Assembly (NCBI GenBank): GCA_001544595.2
Contig: FCOH02000007.1
Coordinates: 62,001 to 126,000 of the forward strand
Reading direction: 5' to 3'
DNA: 64,000 nt
Origin: Caballeronia peredens
GTDB lineage: Bacteria > Pseudomonadota > Gammaproteobacteria > Burkholderiales > Burkholderiaceae
A model generated the notes under the pieces. It did not search any database. It was not told the DNA's origin and saw nothing but the letters and a program-made list of their open reading frames with translations. The first letter of the stretch is position 1. The number at the start of each line of letters is the position of its first letter. Shown here in pieces: positions 1 to 8,190 of this stretch. The position numbers were made by a program, and so were the translations under genes.

Positions 1-192
1 GATGTTCTGTGCGACCTGAGCGATCTCCTGATCCTGCTTGTCGAGGGCGGCTTGCTGTTCCTTGGTCAGCCCGCGTGGCACGGCGGGTTGAACCGTCGGC
101 TGAACGGGCGGCGTCTGTTGCTGCGCGTGGCTCGCAACGCCGAAAGACATCGACAGGAACATGCCGAGCGAGAGTTTGATGCGTGCTTTCAT
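1..192 (-). CDS. exported protein of unknown function, N-terminal part only
   Basis: The gene runs off the left edge, so only about 64 residues are visible. It opens with a Lys/Arg-containing n-region (MKARIKLSLG), a hydrophobic core and a likely signal peptidase I site after SHA/Q. A Gln/Pro-rich stretch and a predicted helical segment rich in Glu, Gln and Lys follow. The product is probably periplasmic. No family can be named from this fragment. An intrinsic terminator separates it from the exported-protein gene upstream on the same strand. Confidence 0.6.
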   Translation of the reverse strand, partial: MKARIKLSLGMFLSMSFGVASHAQQQTPPVQPTVQPAVPRGLTKEQQAALDKQDQEIAQVAQNI

Positions 193-242
193 GGTGCGGG
201 CGACCTGCGCATTCTGCGATTCGATTGCTGCAAAAACGAAAA

Positions 243-273
243 GAGGCACGACCGATGTATTCGGTCATGCCTC
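243..273 (-). terminator. rho-independent terminator
   Basis: A 13-bp inverted repeat (GAGGCATGACCGA on the minus strand, one G:U pair) encloses a 5-nt loop. On the minus strand it is followed by TTTTCGTTTTTG. It lies between the stop of the exported protein at 309 and the next minus-strand start at 192, so it should end the former transcript. Confidence 0.75.
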
Positions 274-308
274 CGCTGTGAGTAGTCAGGCGACGCGTGT
301 TGCCGCGC

Positions 309-926
309 TTACTTGACGAGTTGTCCGTTGCGCGTGACGTCGACTGCCGTGGCCGCCAGATACGTTGCCATCACGCTATCGCCGACTTTGAACTTGTCGA
401 GCGGGATGTCGTCCTGCACCTTCAGTGTGACCGTGTGCTTGGGGCCGGACAGCGTCACTTCACGCGTCGCCGCGTCGATCTTTTCGACGACCGCCACGAC
501 TTGCACGCCCGTCTTCCTCACCACGACGCCACCCGATGCAGGCGTGGTTTCTTGCGCCGTCAAATTGGATTTCAAGCCTTTCGAATCGACTTTGTCCGCC
601 GAGATCAGCACCGCACTGCGATATGCCATGTGAACGTCATCGCCCACCTTGAGCTTCTTGACATCGGCGATGGCCGGGTCGACGGCGACCACCACTGTCC
701 GGCCTTCCGGACCTTTCACTTCCACGCTGTTCGTGTCGGCGAAGACATTCGTGACCTTCGCGGTGACGTTGACGGCCAGCGCCTCGCCTACACCTGCGAT
801 CGCACTTGCGCCTTGTGCCGGGCTTGCGGGAGGCTGGGCCTGGGCCACGGAGAGGGAAGCGAGCGCGACGCCCGCCGTGGCCGTTGCCGAGATGATCCGA
901 ACGAGCCGGGAAATGCGCTGTTGCAT
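309..926 (-). CDS. exported protein with two related beta-rich repeats
   Basis: The protein has 205 residues. A signal peptide of about 30 residues ends near VAQAQP. Two similar halves follow. The first contains VEVKGPEG, VVVAVDP and KLKVGDDV; the second contains VTLSGPKH, VTLKVQD and KFKVGDSV. Each half therefore reads as a short beta-barrel-like unit ending in a K-x-x-V-G-D-x-V turn. A periplasmic location is likely; the function is not known. The ATG at 926 is preferred over an upstream TTG at 938 because GGAG lies 7 nt before it. An imperfect inverted repeat at 980-1010 lies in the upstream region. Confidence 0.7.
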   Translation of the reverse strand: MQQRISRLVRIISATATAGVALASLSVAQAQPPASPAQGASAIAGVGEALAVNVTAKVTNVFADTNSVEVKGPEGRTVVVAVDPAIADVKKLKVGDDVHMAYRSAVLISADKVDSKGLKSNLTAQETTPASGGVVVRKTGVQVVAVVEKIDAATREVTLSGPKHTVTLKVQDDIPLDKFKVGDSVMATYLAATAVDVTRNGQLVK

Positions 927-1200
927 GAATTGCTCCAAACTGAGATTCGGGCCGAAGGGGCCCTGACATAAAAGTGACCGACGTTCGTATGCTTGCGAAC
1001 ACGTAACGTCGCCAGATTCTTATGTGCTCAGGGTGCCTAATCAAGAGCAAACTGCCACCTGTTTGAGCAGATTTGGAACAATTTGAAAAAGCTTGCAAAA
1101 CAGAGCGCATTTGGGCCGCCCACGCAGACGGATTGACGCAACAACAGCATCCATCCGGGCCGCTCTACACAGCTCAACCGATGCTGCCGGCACAAACACT

Positions 1201-2268
1201 TCAGACACCCGCCTCGCGCGACAACCCATAAAGCGCCTGCAACACGGCCGCACGCGCCTGACCGACGATCATGCCGCGCCACACGTCGTCATCGATATAA
1301 AAGGCCGCGCGAATCTGTCGGCGAATCGCGGTCTTGAGCGCGTCGGGCGCGTCCGGATGATGCCGCACCCATACATCCGCGCGCAGCATGTCGAGCATGT
1401 CGGTGAGCGGCACGGTTCCATATTCGATCGCGATCGCTGCGTTCGCCGAATGCGGGCACGTCTGCCGCAGCGTATCGAGCAACGGCCCGGCCACGTCCGC
1501 CGCGATCGACGTGCCGTCCGACGGACTCGTCACGTCCGCGCCCCACCAGCGCCGCGCGCGCGGCACGTCGCCGACGCAGATCTTCGCGCCGAAGCCGCTC
1601 GGGCCGAGTCCCGTATGAAAATCGATCCAGCCGATCGCCGCGCACGTCTCGCCGTATTCCGCGAGCAGCGCGCGCATCGTGCGCGTGCTCCACGCCGTTT
1701 CGGCGCCGCCGTAGAACATGCCCTGCGCGTGCGTGTATTGTCCGGTCGTCACCGCCTGCTGATACGCCCATTGACCGCGCGCATCGATATAAGCGCGAAT
1801 GGCCGCGGCGTTCGCTTCATCGGGCGGCCAGCTCGCGGGAATCAGCAGGTCGTGCAGCTCCGCATAAGCCGGGTTCTGCGGCAAGGGCTGGCTGAAATCC
1901 AGGCTGTTGCGGTTCAGATCGACATTGCCTTCCGTCGTGCGGCTCAGATACGAAAAGCCATAGGGATTGATCGCGTGAACGAGCAGCATCGCGACGCCCA
2001 GCTTGTCCATCAGCGCGGGCAGCACGTCGTCGCGCATCAACGCGATCTGCGCGCCCGAACCGCAAAAGCTTTCGACGCCGTGCGTCGCGGACGTAAGCAC
2101 GAGCAGGCGCTTCGCGTCGGCGGGACCGATGCGCACGACATCGGTGGCGAGCGTCTCGCCTTCGAGTCCCGTCACGCCGTTCAGCACGCGCGTATCGACG
2201 GCGATACCGCGCGCGGCAGCCGTGTCGAGAAAACGCTGACGCGCCTCGCGATAGGTCGATGAAAACAT
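1201..2268 (-). CDS. DUF2817 family M14-like zinc peptidase
   Basis: The protein has 355 residues, the usual DUF2817 length. Zinc ligands expected for an M14-type carboxypeptidase fold are visible: H-x-x-E in TSATHGVESF (about residue 64) and a second His in GWIDFHTGLG (about residue 210). VDLNRN also resembles carboxypeptidase active-site loops. A good Shine-Dalgarno (GAGGGGGA) precedes the ATG. The start lies only 10 nt after the stop of the M20 amidohydrolase, so the two are probably cotranscribed and act on related amide or peptide substrates. The exact substrate cannot be read from sequence. Confidence 0.8.
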   Translation of the reverse strand: MFSSTYREARQRFLDTAAARGIAVDTRVLNGVTGLEGETLATDVVRIGPADAKRLLVLTSATHGVESFCGSGAQIALMRDDVLPALMDKLGVAMLLVHAINPYGFSYLSRTTEGNVDLNRNSLDFSQPLPQNPAYAELHDLLIPASWPPDEANAAAIRAYIDARGQWAYQQAVTTGQYTHAQGMFYGGAETAWSTRTMRALLAEYGETCAAIGWIDFHTGLGPSGFGAKICVGDVPRARRWWGADVTSPSDGTSIAADVAGPLLDTLRQTCPHSANAAIAIEYGTVPLTDMLDMLRADVWVRHHPDAPDALKTAIRRQIRAAFYIDDDVWRGMIVGQARAAVLQALYGLSREAGV

Positions 2269-2278
2269 GTCGTCCCCC

Positions 2279-3472
2279 TCAGGCGCGCGCGAGAAATTTC
2301 TCGACGAGCCGCACCCAGTAAGTCGCGCCGAGCGGCAGCAGGTCATCGTTGAAATCGTAGCTGCTGTTGTGCAGCATGCACGGCCCGATGCCATGCCCGT
2401 GCTCGCGATGCGCGCCCAGCCCGTTGCCGATATACGCGTAGCAGCCCGGCCGTTCGAGCAACATGTAAGAGAAGTCTTCCGCGCCCATGGTCGGATCGAC
2501 GTTCGTGTTCACCTTCGCTGCGCCGACGATATCCTGCATCACGCCCAGCGCGAAATGCGTTTCGGCTTCGGTGTTCACCGTCGGCGGATAGTTGCGGACG
2601 AAACTGACTTCGGCCTTGCAGCGATACGCTGCCGCCGTCGCCGCGACGATCTCCTTCATGCGCGTCTCGATCAGATCGAGCACGTCGACGGAAAAGGTGC
2701 GCACCGTGCCGCCGAGCGTCGCGGTCGTCGGAATCGCGTTGACCGCATGGCCCGCCCGCATCTGCGTGATGGACAGCACGGCGGCATCGATCGGCCGCTT
2801 GTTGCGCGTCACGATGCTCTGCAGGCCCGTGCCGATCTGCAACGCCGTGAACACCGGATCGACGCCGTCGTGCGGAATCGCGGCGTGCGAACCCACGCCT
2901 TCGATGCGAATCTCGAACTCGTTGCTCGACGCCTGCGTCGCCCCGACGCGCGCGCCGAATTCGCCCGCCGGCATGCCCGGCCAGTTGTGCAGCGCGAACA
3001 CGGCATCGACGGGAAAGCGCTCGAACAAGCCGTCTTCGATCATCGCTTTCGCGCCGCCGCCGCCCTCTTCCGCGGGCTGGAAGATGAACACGACCGTGCC
3101 GTCGAAATCGCGATGCTGCGCGAGATATTGGGCGGCGCCGAGCAGCATCGCGGTGTGACCGTCGTGGCCGCACGCATGCATCTTGTTCTCATGGCGCGAT
3201 GCATGCGCGAACGTGTTCAGCTCGGGAATCGGCAGCGCGTCCATGTCGGCGCGCAGGCCGATCGCGCGCTTGCTCGTGCCTTTTCTCAGCACGCCGACGA
3301 CGCCCGTCTTGCCGAGCCCGCACGTCACTTCGATATCCCACTCTGCGAGCTTGCGCGCGACGAGTTCGGCGGTGCGCGCTTCTTCATAGCAAAGTTCGGG
3401 ATGTGCGTGGATATCGCGGCGAATGGCCTGAATCTCGTCGTGCGACCGGGCGATCTCGGGGATGATCGACAT
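2279..3472 (-). CDS. M20 family amidohydrolase (hippurate hydrolase / aminoacylase type)
   Basis: The protein has 397 residues. It carries the M20D signatures RRDIHAHPEL near the N-terminus, GLRADMDALP, HACGHDGHTAML (metal-binding Cys/His), FQPAEEGGGG (general base and metal Glu) and a C-terminal MGAEDFSYM. Members hydrolyse N-acyl amino acids, hippurate or indole-acetyl conjugates in the cytoplasm using two metal ions. The start is supported by AGGA 5 nt upstream. It sits between a LysR gene and a DUF2817 peptidase on the same strand and close to a divergent MFS carrier, suggesting uptake and hydrolysis of an acylated amino acid or similar amide. The substrate is inferred only loosely. Confidence 0.88.
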   Translation of the reverse strand: MSIIPEIARSHDEIQAIRRDIHAHPELCYEEARTAELVARKLAEWDIEVTCGLGKTGVVGVLRKGTSKRAIGLRADMDALPIPELNTFAHASRHENKMHACGHDGHTAMLLGAAQYLAQHRDFDGTVVFIFQPAEEGGGGAKAMIEDGLFERFPVDAVFALHNWPGMPAGEFGARVGATQASSNEFEIRIEGVGSHAAIPHDGVDPVFTALQIGTGLQSIVTRNKRPIDAAVLSITQMRAGHAVNAIPTTATLGGTVRTFSVDVLDLIETRMKEIVAATAAAYRCKAEVSFVRNYPPTVNTEAETHFALGVMQDIVGAAKVNTNVDPTMGAEDFSYMLLERPGCYAYIGNGLGAHREHGHGIGPCMLHNSSYDFNDDLLPLGATYWVRLVEKFLARA

Positions 3473-3579
3473 GCTTTCCTCTTTCTCGATTAAGTGATTC
3501 GACCCGAAGCATTGTCGATGGCCGGAACTCACAGGGAAAGCTGATATTTCTTGTCCGTGACTTAAGGAAAGCTTTAGCT

Positions 3580-4476
3580 TTACGGCTGGCGTGGCGTGGC
3601 GATGTCGCTTGAACGCACGCGGATGCGTTCCTGCACGATGCGCATCACCGCGTGGCGATCGTGGATCTTGCGCTCCAGCATGCCGACCACGCGGCGCGGC
3701 GTGTTCTTCGCGAGCGGCAGCACGCGCAGCGCCGGATCGCTTGCCCACGAACCGTATTCGAGCAACGGCACGACTGACACGCCCGTATCCTGACGCACGA
3801 GTTCGACGATGACTTCCAGCGAGTTCAGTTCGAGAAACTCGTTCACCGCGAGCCGGTTGTGCTTCAGCGCGCGCTCGATCAGTGCTCCGGTGCGCTGCCC
3901 GCGATCGAAGCGCAGAAACGGACGGCTCGCGAGCATTTCGGCGGCGCTCGCGGGCGCGCTGCGCGACGAGCCGATCGCAACAAGCGGCTCCGAATAAAGC
4001 TCCGTCCAGTTGAGGCTCGCGGGCGTCTTGCCCGCCATCTCGACGATCACCGCCGCGTCGATTTCGCCCGCCTCCACTTGCGGCGCGAGCGCGAGCGCCT
4101 TGCCCGTGAAGAGCCGCACATCGAGCCGCGGATACTGACCTTTCAACTCTGTTACCACCGACGCGAGCGCGCCCATCGCCGAATCGACTGCGCCGATGGA
4201 AACCGAACCGGCGATTTCATCGTGGAGACCGGTCAGCCGCATGCTGTCGTACAGCGCCACGATGCGCTCCGCCTGCGGCAACACCTGCTTGCCGATGCTC
4301 GTCAGCCGGTTGGTGCGGCCGACGCGGTCGAACAGCGGGCGCTTCAGGTCGTCTTCGAGCGACTGCATCTGCATGCTCACGGCGGCTTGCGTCAGCGCGA
4401 CCTTCTCGGCGGCCGCCGCGAAAGAGCCATAACGCGCGACGGCGATGAACGTGCGCAGGAAGCGGATATTGCTCAT
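3580..4476 (-). CDS. LysR family transcriptional regulator
   Basis: The protein has 298 residues. The N-terminal winged helix-turn-helix includes FIAVARYGSFAAAAEKVALTQAAVSMQMQSLE, and a substrate-binding domain fills the rest. It is transcribed away from the MFS transporter and towards the M20 amidohydrolase, the usual arrangement for a LysR protein that controls both sides. A short palindrome GATCG-TT-CGATC at 4495-4506 sits directly upstream of its own start and is a candidate binding site. The ligand is unknown. Confidence 0.9.
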   Translation of the reverse strand: MSNIRFLRTFIAVARYGSFAAAAEKVALTQAAVSMQMQSLEDDLKRPLFDRVGRTNRLTSIGKQVLPQAERIVALYDSMRLTGLHDEIAGSVSIGAVDSAMGALASVVTELKGQYPRLDVRLFTGKALALAPQVEAGEIDAAVIVEMAGKTPASLNWTELYSEPLVAIGSSRSAPASAAEMLASRPFLRFDRGQRTGALIERALKHNRLAVNEFLELNSLEVIVELVRQDTGVSVVPLLEYGSWASDPALRVLPLAKNTPRRVVGMLERKIHDRHAVMRIVQERIRVRSSDIATPRQP

Positions 4477-4514
4477 GGGCCTAGGGACTAACCCGATCGT
4501 TCGATCAGGTTTCC

Positions 4515-4542
4515 TTGAGTGTCAGTTCAGAAATTCTATATT
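4515..4542 (+). promoter_or_regulatory. putative sigma-70 promoter for the MFS gene
   Basis: TTGAGT is followed 16 bp later by TATATT inside an AT-rich pocket of an otherwise GC-rich window. It faces the MFS gene and lies between the divergent LysR and MFS starts. It would give an untranslated leader of about 135 nt. Confidence 0.45.
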
Positions 4543-4685
4543 TTCTTATTTCAACACGGCGTAATGTTTGCGTTTTGCAGAGGCTTGCGCGCCCGCGCGA
4601 AGCAGGCCGTAAAAAGAGCGGATGTCGTCGCATACAGAGCAGTCTGGTTCCTGACCAATCGCCCCACGCCCACGGAGTGCAATCG

Positions 4686-6002
4686 ATGAGCACCGTACTA
4701 CCTGCAGCACACGCGGCCGACCAGAACGCCGCGCTCAATATGTCCGGCCGGCGCGCCATCGTGGTGTCGACCATCGGCAATGCGCTCGAATGGTTCGACT
4801 TCATGGTCTACGGCTTCTTCGCGGTGATCATCGCGAAGCTGTATTTTCCCGCGACGAATCCCACCATCTCGCTGCTCGCGACCTGGGCCACGTTCGGCGT
4901 CGGCTTTCTGACGCGGCCGCTCGGCGGCATCGTGCTCGGCGCGGTCGCCGATCGCGTCGGGCGCAAGTCGGCGCTCACGCTGACCATTTCGCTGATGGCG
5001 GTCGGCATCGCGATCATCGCGTTCGCGCCGACCTATGCCGCGATCGGCATCGCCGCGCCCTTGCTGATGTTGCTCGGCCGCCTGATCCAGGGCTTCTCCG
5101 CGGGCGGCGAAGTCGGCTGCGCGACGGCGTTTCTCGTCGAATATGCGCCCGCCAACAAGCGCGGCTACTTCGGCAGCTTCCAGATGGTCGCGCAGGCCGC
5201 GGCGAGTCTCGCGGGCTCGTTCTTCGGCGCCGTGCTCACGCGCACGCTGAGCCCCGAGCATCTGAACAGCTGGGGCTGGCGTGTTCCGTTCGTGCTCGGT
5301 CTGCTGATCGTGCCGGTCGGTCTCTATCTGCGCTCGAAACTCGACGAATCGCCGGTGTTCGTCGAGAAGGCGCAGAAGAACGAACTGAGCGCGCGCCCGA
5401 TCCGCGACACCGCAACGAAACACTGGATGCCGGTTCTCGCCGGCTTCGGCCTCACGGTGTTCGGCACCATCGGCACGTACATTTTCCTGCTGTATCTGCC
5501 GACGCACGCGACGCGCGTTCTGCACATGGCCCTCACCGACGGTCTCATCAGCTCGACGGTCGGCGCGCTGGTATATCTGGTCTGCTGCCCGTTCTTCGGC
5601 CGCCTGTCGGACCGTGTCGGGCGCAAGAAGCTGATGGCGACGGCGCTCACGCTGTCGCTCGTCACCGCCTATCCGATCTTCGCGGTGCTGACGGCGCATC
5701 CGAGCCTGCCGATGCTGATCGTCTGCCAGGCGTTGCTCATGACTTACCTCGGTATCTTCCAGGGCTGCTATCCTGCGTTCATTTCCGAGCTGCTTCCTTC
5801 GAGCGTGCGTTCGACGGGCATTTCGGTCAGCTACAACGTCGCGGTGATGATCTTCGGCGGCTTCGCGCCGGCCATCGTGCAATGGCTCACGATGACCACG
5901 GGCGATCCGCTGTCGATCTGCTACTACGTGATCTTCGGCAGCGCCGTCGCGCTTCTGACGATCTTCCCGCTGCGCGATCGCTATAGCGAGGCGCTGCGTT
6001 GA
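4686..6002 (+). CDS. MHS-family MFS metabolite:H+ symporter
   Basis: The protein has 438 residues and about 12 hydrophobic segments. The start GNALEWFDFMVYGFF is the hallmark of the metabolite:H+ symporter branch (ShiA, ProP, KgtP, CitA relatives). The loop motif ADRVGRKSAL lies after TM2, with a related RLSDRVGRKK in the second half. The cytoplasmic loop carries RLIQGFSAGGEVG. GGAG 10 nt upstream supports the start. It is divergent from the LysR gene and probably imports the substrate of the adjacent M20 and DUF2817 hydrolases; the compound cannot be named. Confidence 0.88.
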   Translation: MSTVLPAAHAADQNAALNMSGRRAIVVSTIGNALEWFDFMVYGFFAVIIAKLYFPATNPTISLLATWATFGVGFLTRPLGGIVLGAVADRVGRKSALTLTISLMAVGIAIIAFAPTYAAIGIAAPLLMLLGRLIQGFSAGGEVGCATAFLVEYAPANKRGYFGSFQMVAQAAASLAGSFFGAVLTRTLSPEHLNSWGWRVPFVLGLLIVPVGLYLRSKLDESPVFVEKAQKNELSARPIRDTATKHWMPVLAGFGLTVFGTIGTYIFLLYLPTHATRVLHMALTDGLISSTVGALVYLVCCPFFGRLSDRVGRKKLMATALTLSLVTAYPIFAVLTAHPSLPMLIVCQALLMTYLGIFQGCYPAFISELLPSSVRSTGISVSYNVAVMIFGGFAPAIVQWLTMTTGDPLSICYYVIFGSAVALLTIFPLRDRYSEALR

Positions 6003-6064
6003 GCCCGCTGCATCGCGCCCGCCAAGGAAGGAAAATGGCCCGGCCCGCACGGAAGACTGGCGCG

Positions 6065-6081
6065 CTTAAGTCTGACTTAAG
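6065..6081. promoter_or_regulatory. palindromic site CTTAAGTC-T-GACTTAAG
   Basis: A perfect 8-bp inverted repeat with a 1-nt centre lies downstream of the MFS stop. The half-site GACTTAAG followed by (G)AAAGC recurs at 3559-3571 upstream of the M20 gene. This suggests a protein-binding site shared by both flanks of the LysR/MFS locus. Confidence 0.35.
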
Positions 6082-6125
6082 AAAGCGCGCTTAGCCTGAA
6101 GGCTGACCGATCCACCCCTCCTTCC

Positions 6126-6150
6126 GGCCGCGCAAGCGGCCATTTTTTTT
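6126..6150 (+). terminator. rho-independent terminator after the MFS gene
   Basis: The stem GGCCGC/GCGGCC closes a GCAA tetraloop and is followed by A and eight T residues. It is the clearest intrinsic terminator in the window. The T-run ends directly at the GGAG ribosome-binding site of the next small ORF. Confidence 0.85.
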
Positions 6151-6159
6151 GGAGACACG

Positions 6160-6267
6160 ATGCAGATGATCCTGCGCTTGATCCTGATCCTCGTGGCGCT
6201 CGTCGCCTTCACGACAGTCGGCGTATTCTTTCTCTCCCTGTTCGCACGGGCGGTGCTCTCACACTGA
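6160..6267 (+). CDS. 35-residue single-span membrane peptide
   Basis: The ORF begins MQMILRLILILVALVAF and continues with hydrophobic residues to about residue 28, ending LFARAVLSH, so it is essentially one transmembrane helix. A strong GGAG lies 6 nt before the ATG. No family is recognised. It begins immediately after the terminator T-run, so its transcript must either start inside the preceding hairpin region or depend on readthrough. The evidence is the ribosome-binding site plus the coherent hydrophobic composition; conservation was not tested. Confidence 0.5.
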   Translation: MQMILRLILILVALVAFTTVGVFFLSLFARAVLSH

Positions 6268-6573
6268 CATCGGTCGCGCGCCGTCCGCGTGCCTGCCGGC
6301 ACGGCGCGGGCATGTTTCATGCGAACGCGCTCTCTCATGGCGCGCGCGAGCTTTCAACCGGGAAAGTTTCGCGTCCGCTGCCTATACTGGCTTGAGTGTC
6401 GTTCTGCGCCGCATCGTCGGCGTCCAAAAGTCCTGCGCGCAACGCGCAAACCTTTTGCTCATCCCTGCGCCACCGGCGCCCGACACGCTTGCCCGCATCT
6501 TCGCCTTTCTCACCTGCTGCCGGCCTCGCGCCGCGTCAGTGCAGCTTTTTGCGCTATTCCAGGAGATTGCCCG
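6268..6573. other. intergenic leader upstream of the aldehyde oxidoreductase operon
   Basis: About 306 bp carry no convincing coding frame. A good -10-like hexamer TATACT lies at 6383-6388, but no matching -35 element is visible 16-18 bp upstream, so any promoter here probably needs an activator. Nothing else was recognised. Confidence 0.4.
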
Positions 6574-7155
6574 ATGCCACAACGTCCTGTCCCCCAATCG
6601 AAAACCACGCACACCGATACCCCGAATAAAACCCGGCGCGCCGCAGCACTGGCGCCCACGCCCGCCAAGACCGATGGCCCGAACATCGCGTTCACGCTGA
6701 CCGTCAACGGCCGCAGCCATTCGCTGTCGCTCGATCCGCGCACCACCTTGCTCGACGCGCTGCGCGAACACCTGCATCTCACCGGCACGAAGAAAGGCTG
6801 CGATCACGGCCAGTGCGGCGCATGCACCGTCCATGTGAACGGCCGCCGCGTGAACTCGTGTCTGTGTTTCGCCGCCGCATGCGATGGCGACACCGTCACG
6901 ACGATCGAAGGCATCGGCGAAGTGGAAGCGCTGCATCCGTTGCAGGCCGCGTTCGTCGAGTGCGATGGTTATCAGTGCGGCTACTGCACGGCCGGTCAGT
7001 TGATGTCGGCGGTGGCGCTGCTCGACGAGCCCATCGGCGCGAGCGACGAAGACGTGCGCGAAGCGATGAGCGGCAATCTGTGCCGCTGCGGCGCGTATCA
7101 GAACATCGTCACGGCCATTCAGACGGTGCGCGCCAGCAAGCCGTCCGCCAAGTAA
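6574..7155 (+). CDS. paoA: aldehyde oxidoreductase 2Fe-2S subunit (PaoA/YagT-like)
   Basis: The protein has 193 residues and belongs to the xanthine dehydrogenase family small subunits. The plant-type [2Fe-2S] site is C-D-H-G-Q-C-G-A-C (about residues 76-84) plus a distal Cys in NSCLC. The second cluster site is CGYC followed by CRCGAY near the C-terminus. E. coli PaoA carries a Tat signal for periplasmic export. Here the first 40 residues are a polar Thr/Pro/Lys-rich stretch without a convincing twin-arginine signal, so a cytoplasmic enzyme is possible. AGGAGA 8 nt upstream fixes the start. It is the first gene of a three-gene operon. Confidence 0.88.
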   Translation: MPQRPVPQSKTTHTDTPNKTRRAAALAPTPAKTDGPNIAFTLTVNGRSHSLSLDPRTTLLDALREHLHLTGTKKGCDHGQCGACTVHVNGRRVNSCLCFAAACDGDTVTTIEGIGEVEALHPLQAAFVECDGYQCGYCTAGQLMSAVALLDEPIGASDEDVREAMSGNLCRCGAYQNIVTAIQTVRASKPSAK

Positions 7156-7165
7156 GGAGAGCGCC

Positions 7166-8170
7166 ATGGACATGTTCCAACTCTCCCGCGCGCGCGACAT
7201 GCGCGAGGCAATCAATGCCGGCGCGCTCGCGCATACCGCGCAGCAGGGCGCCGAAGTGCGCTTTCTCGCGGGCGGCACGACGCTGCTCGATCTGATGAAG
7301 CTCAATGTCGAGCGCCCGATGCGCGTCGTCGACATCAGCCGTCTGCCGCTCGATGCAATCGAGGAGACGCCGGACGGCGGCGTGCGCATCGGCGCGACGT
7401 CGCGCAATTCGGATCTGGCGCACCATCCGCTGATTCGCGAGCGTTATGCGGTGCTGTCGCAGGCGGTGCTCGCGGGCGCGTCCGTGCAGTTGCGCAACAT
7501 GGCGACGACCGGCGGCAATCTCTTGCAGCGCACGCGCTGCGTATATTTCCGCGATACGGCGTCGCCTTGCAACAAGCGCGAGCCGGGCAGCGGCTGCTCC
7601 GCGATTCAGGGCTTCAACCGCATGATGGCGATTCTCGGCACGAGCGAATCGTGCATCGCGAGCAATCCGTCCGACATGTGCGTGGCGCTTCAGGCGCTGG
7701 AAGCGACGATTCACGTCGAGGGAACCGGCGGCAAGCGCGCGATTCCGATCGACGAATTCTTCCTGCTGCCGGGCACGACGCCCGATCGCGAAAACGTGCT
7801 CGATGCAGGCGATCTCGTCACGCACGTCACGTTGCCGCCGCCGGTGGAAGGCGCGCGTTCGGCGTATCTCAAGCTGCGCGATCGCGCGTCGTATGAGTTC
7901 GCGCTCGCGTCGGCGGGCGTGGTGATCGCCGTGAAGGACGGCCGCATCGCGCATGCGCGCGTGGGACTCGGCGGTCTCGGGACGAAACCGTGGAGATCGC
8001 GCGAGGCGGAAAAGGAACTGCACGACGCCGCGCCCGACGAAGCCACCTTCAGGCGCGCCGCCGATGCCGCGCTCGCGGACGCGAAGCCGCAAAGCGAGAA
8101 CGGCTTCAAGGTCGAACTGGCGAAGCGTTGCATCGTGCATACGCTGAAGACGGCCACGCAAACTTCCTGA
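7166..8170 (+). CDS. paoB: aldehyde oxidoreductase FAD-binding subunit (PaoB/YagS-like)
   Basis: The protein has 334 residues. The FAD site includes FLAGGTTLLDLMKL (about residues 34-47) and ATTGGNLLQRTRC. The insertion with R-C-x-Y-F-R-D and C-N-K-R-E-x-G-S-G-C places several Cys residues where E. coli PaoB binds its extra [4Fe-4S] cluster, which separates this branch from ordinary xanthine dehydrogenases. It passes electrons between the molybdenum subunit and the external acceptor. The gene starts 10 nt after the small-subunit stop with an AAGGAGA ribosome-binding site. Confidence 0.88.
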   Translation: MDMFQLSRARDMREAINAGALAHTAQQGAEVRFLAGGTTLLDLMKLNVERPMRVVDISRLPLDAIEETPDGGVRIGATSRNSDLAHHPLIRERYAVLSQAVLAGASVQLRNMATTGGNLLQRTRCVYFRDTASPCNKREPGSGCSAIQGFNRMMAILGTSESCIASNPSDMCVALQALEATIHVEGTGGKRAIPIDEFFLLPGTTPDRENVLDAGDLVTHVTLPPPVEGARSAYLKLRDRASYEFALASAGVVIAVKDGRIAHARVGLGGLGTKPWRSREAEKELHDAAPDEATFRRAADAALADAKPQSENGFKVELAKRCIVHTLKTATQTS

Positions 8171-8190
8171 ACTAGACCGAGGAACCGAAC

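Noticed and set aside
927..938. TTG start for the exported protein
   Set aside because: The ATG at 926 has GGAG at proper spacing and gives a normal signal peptide.
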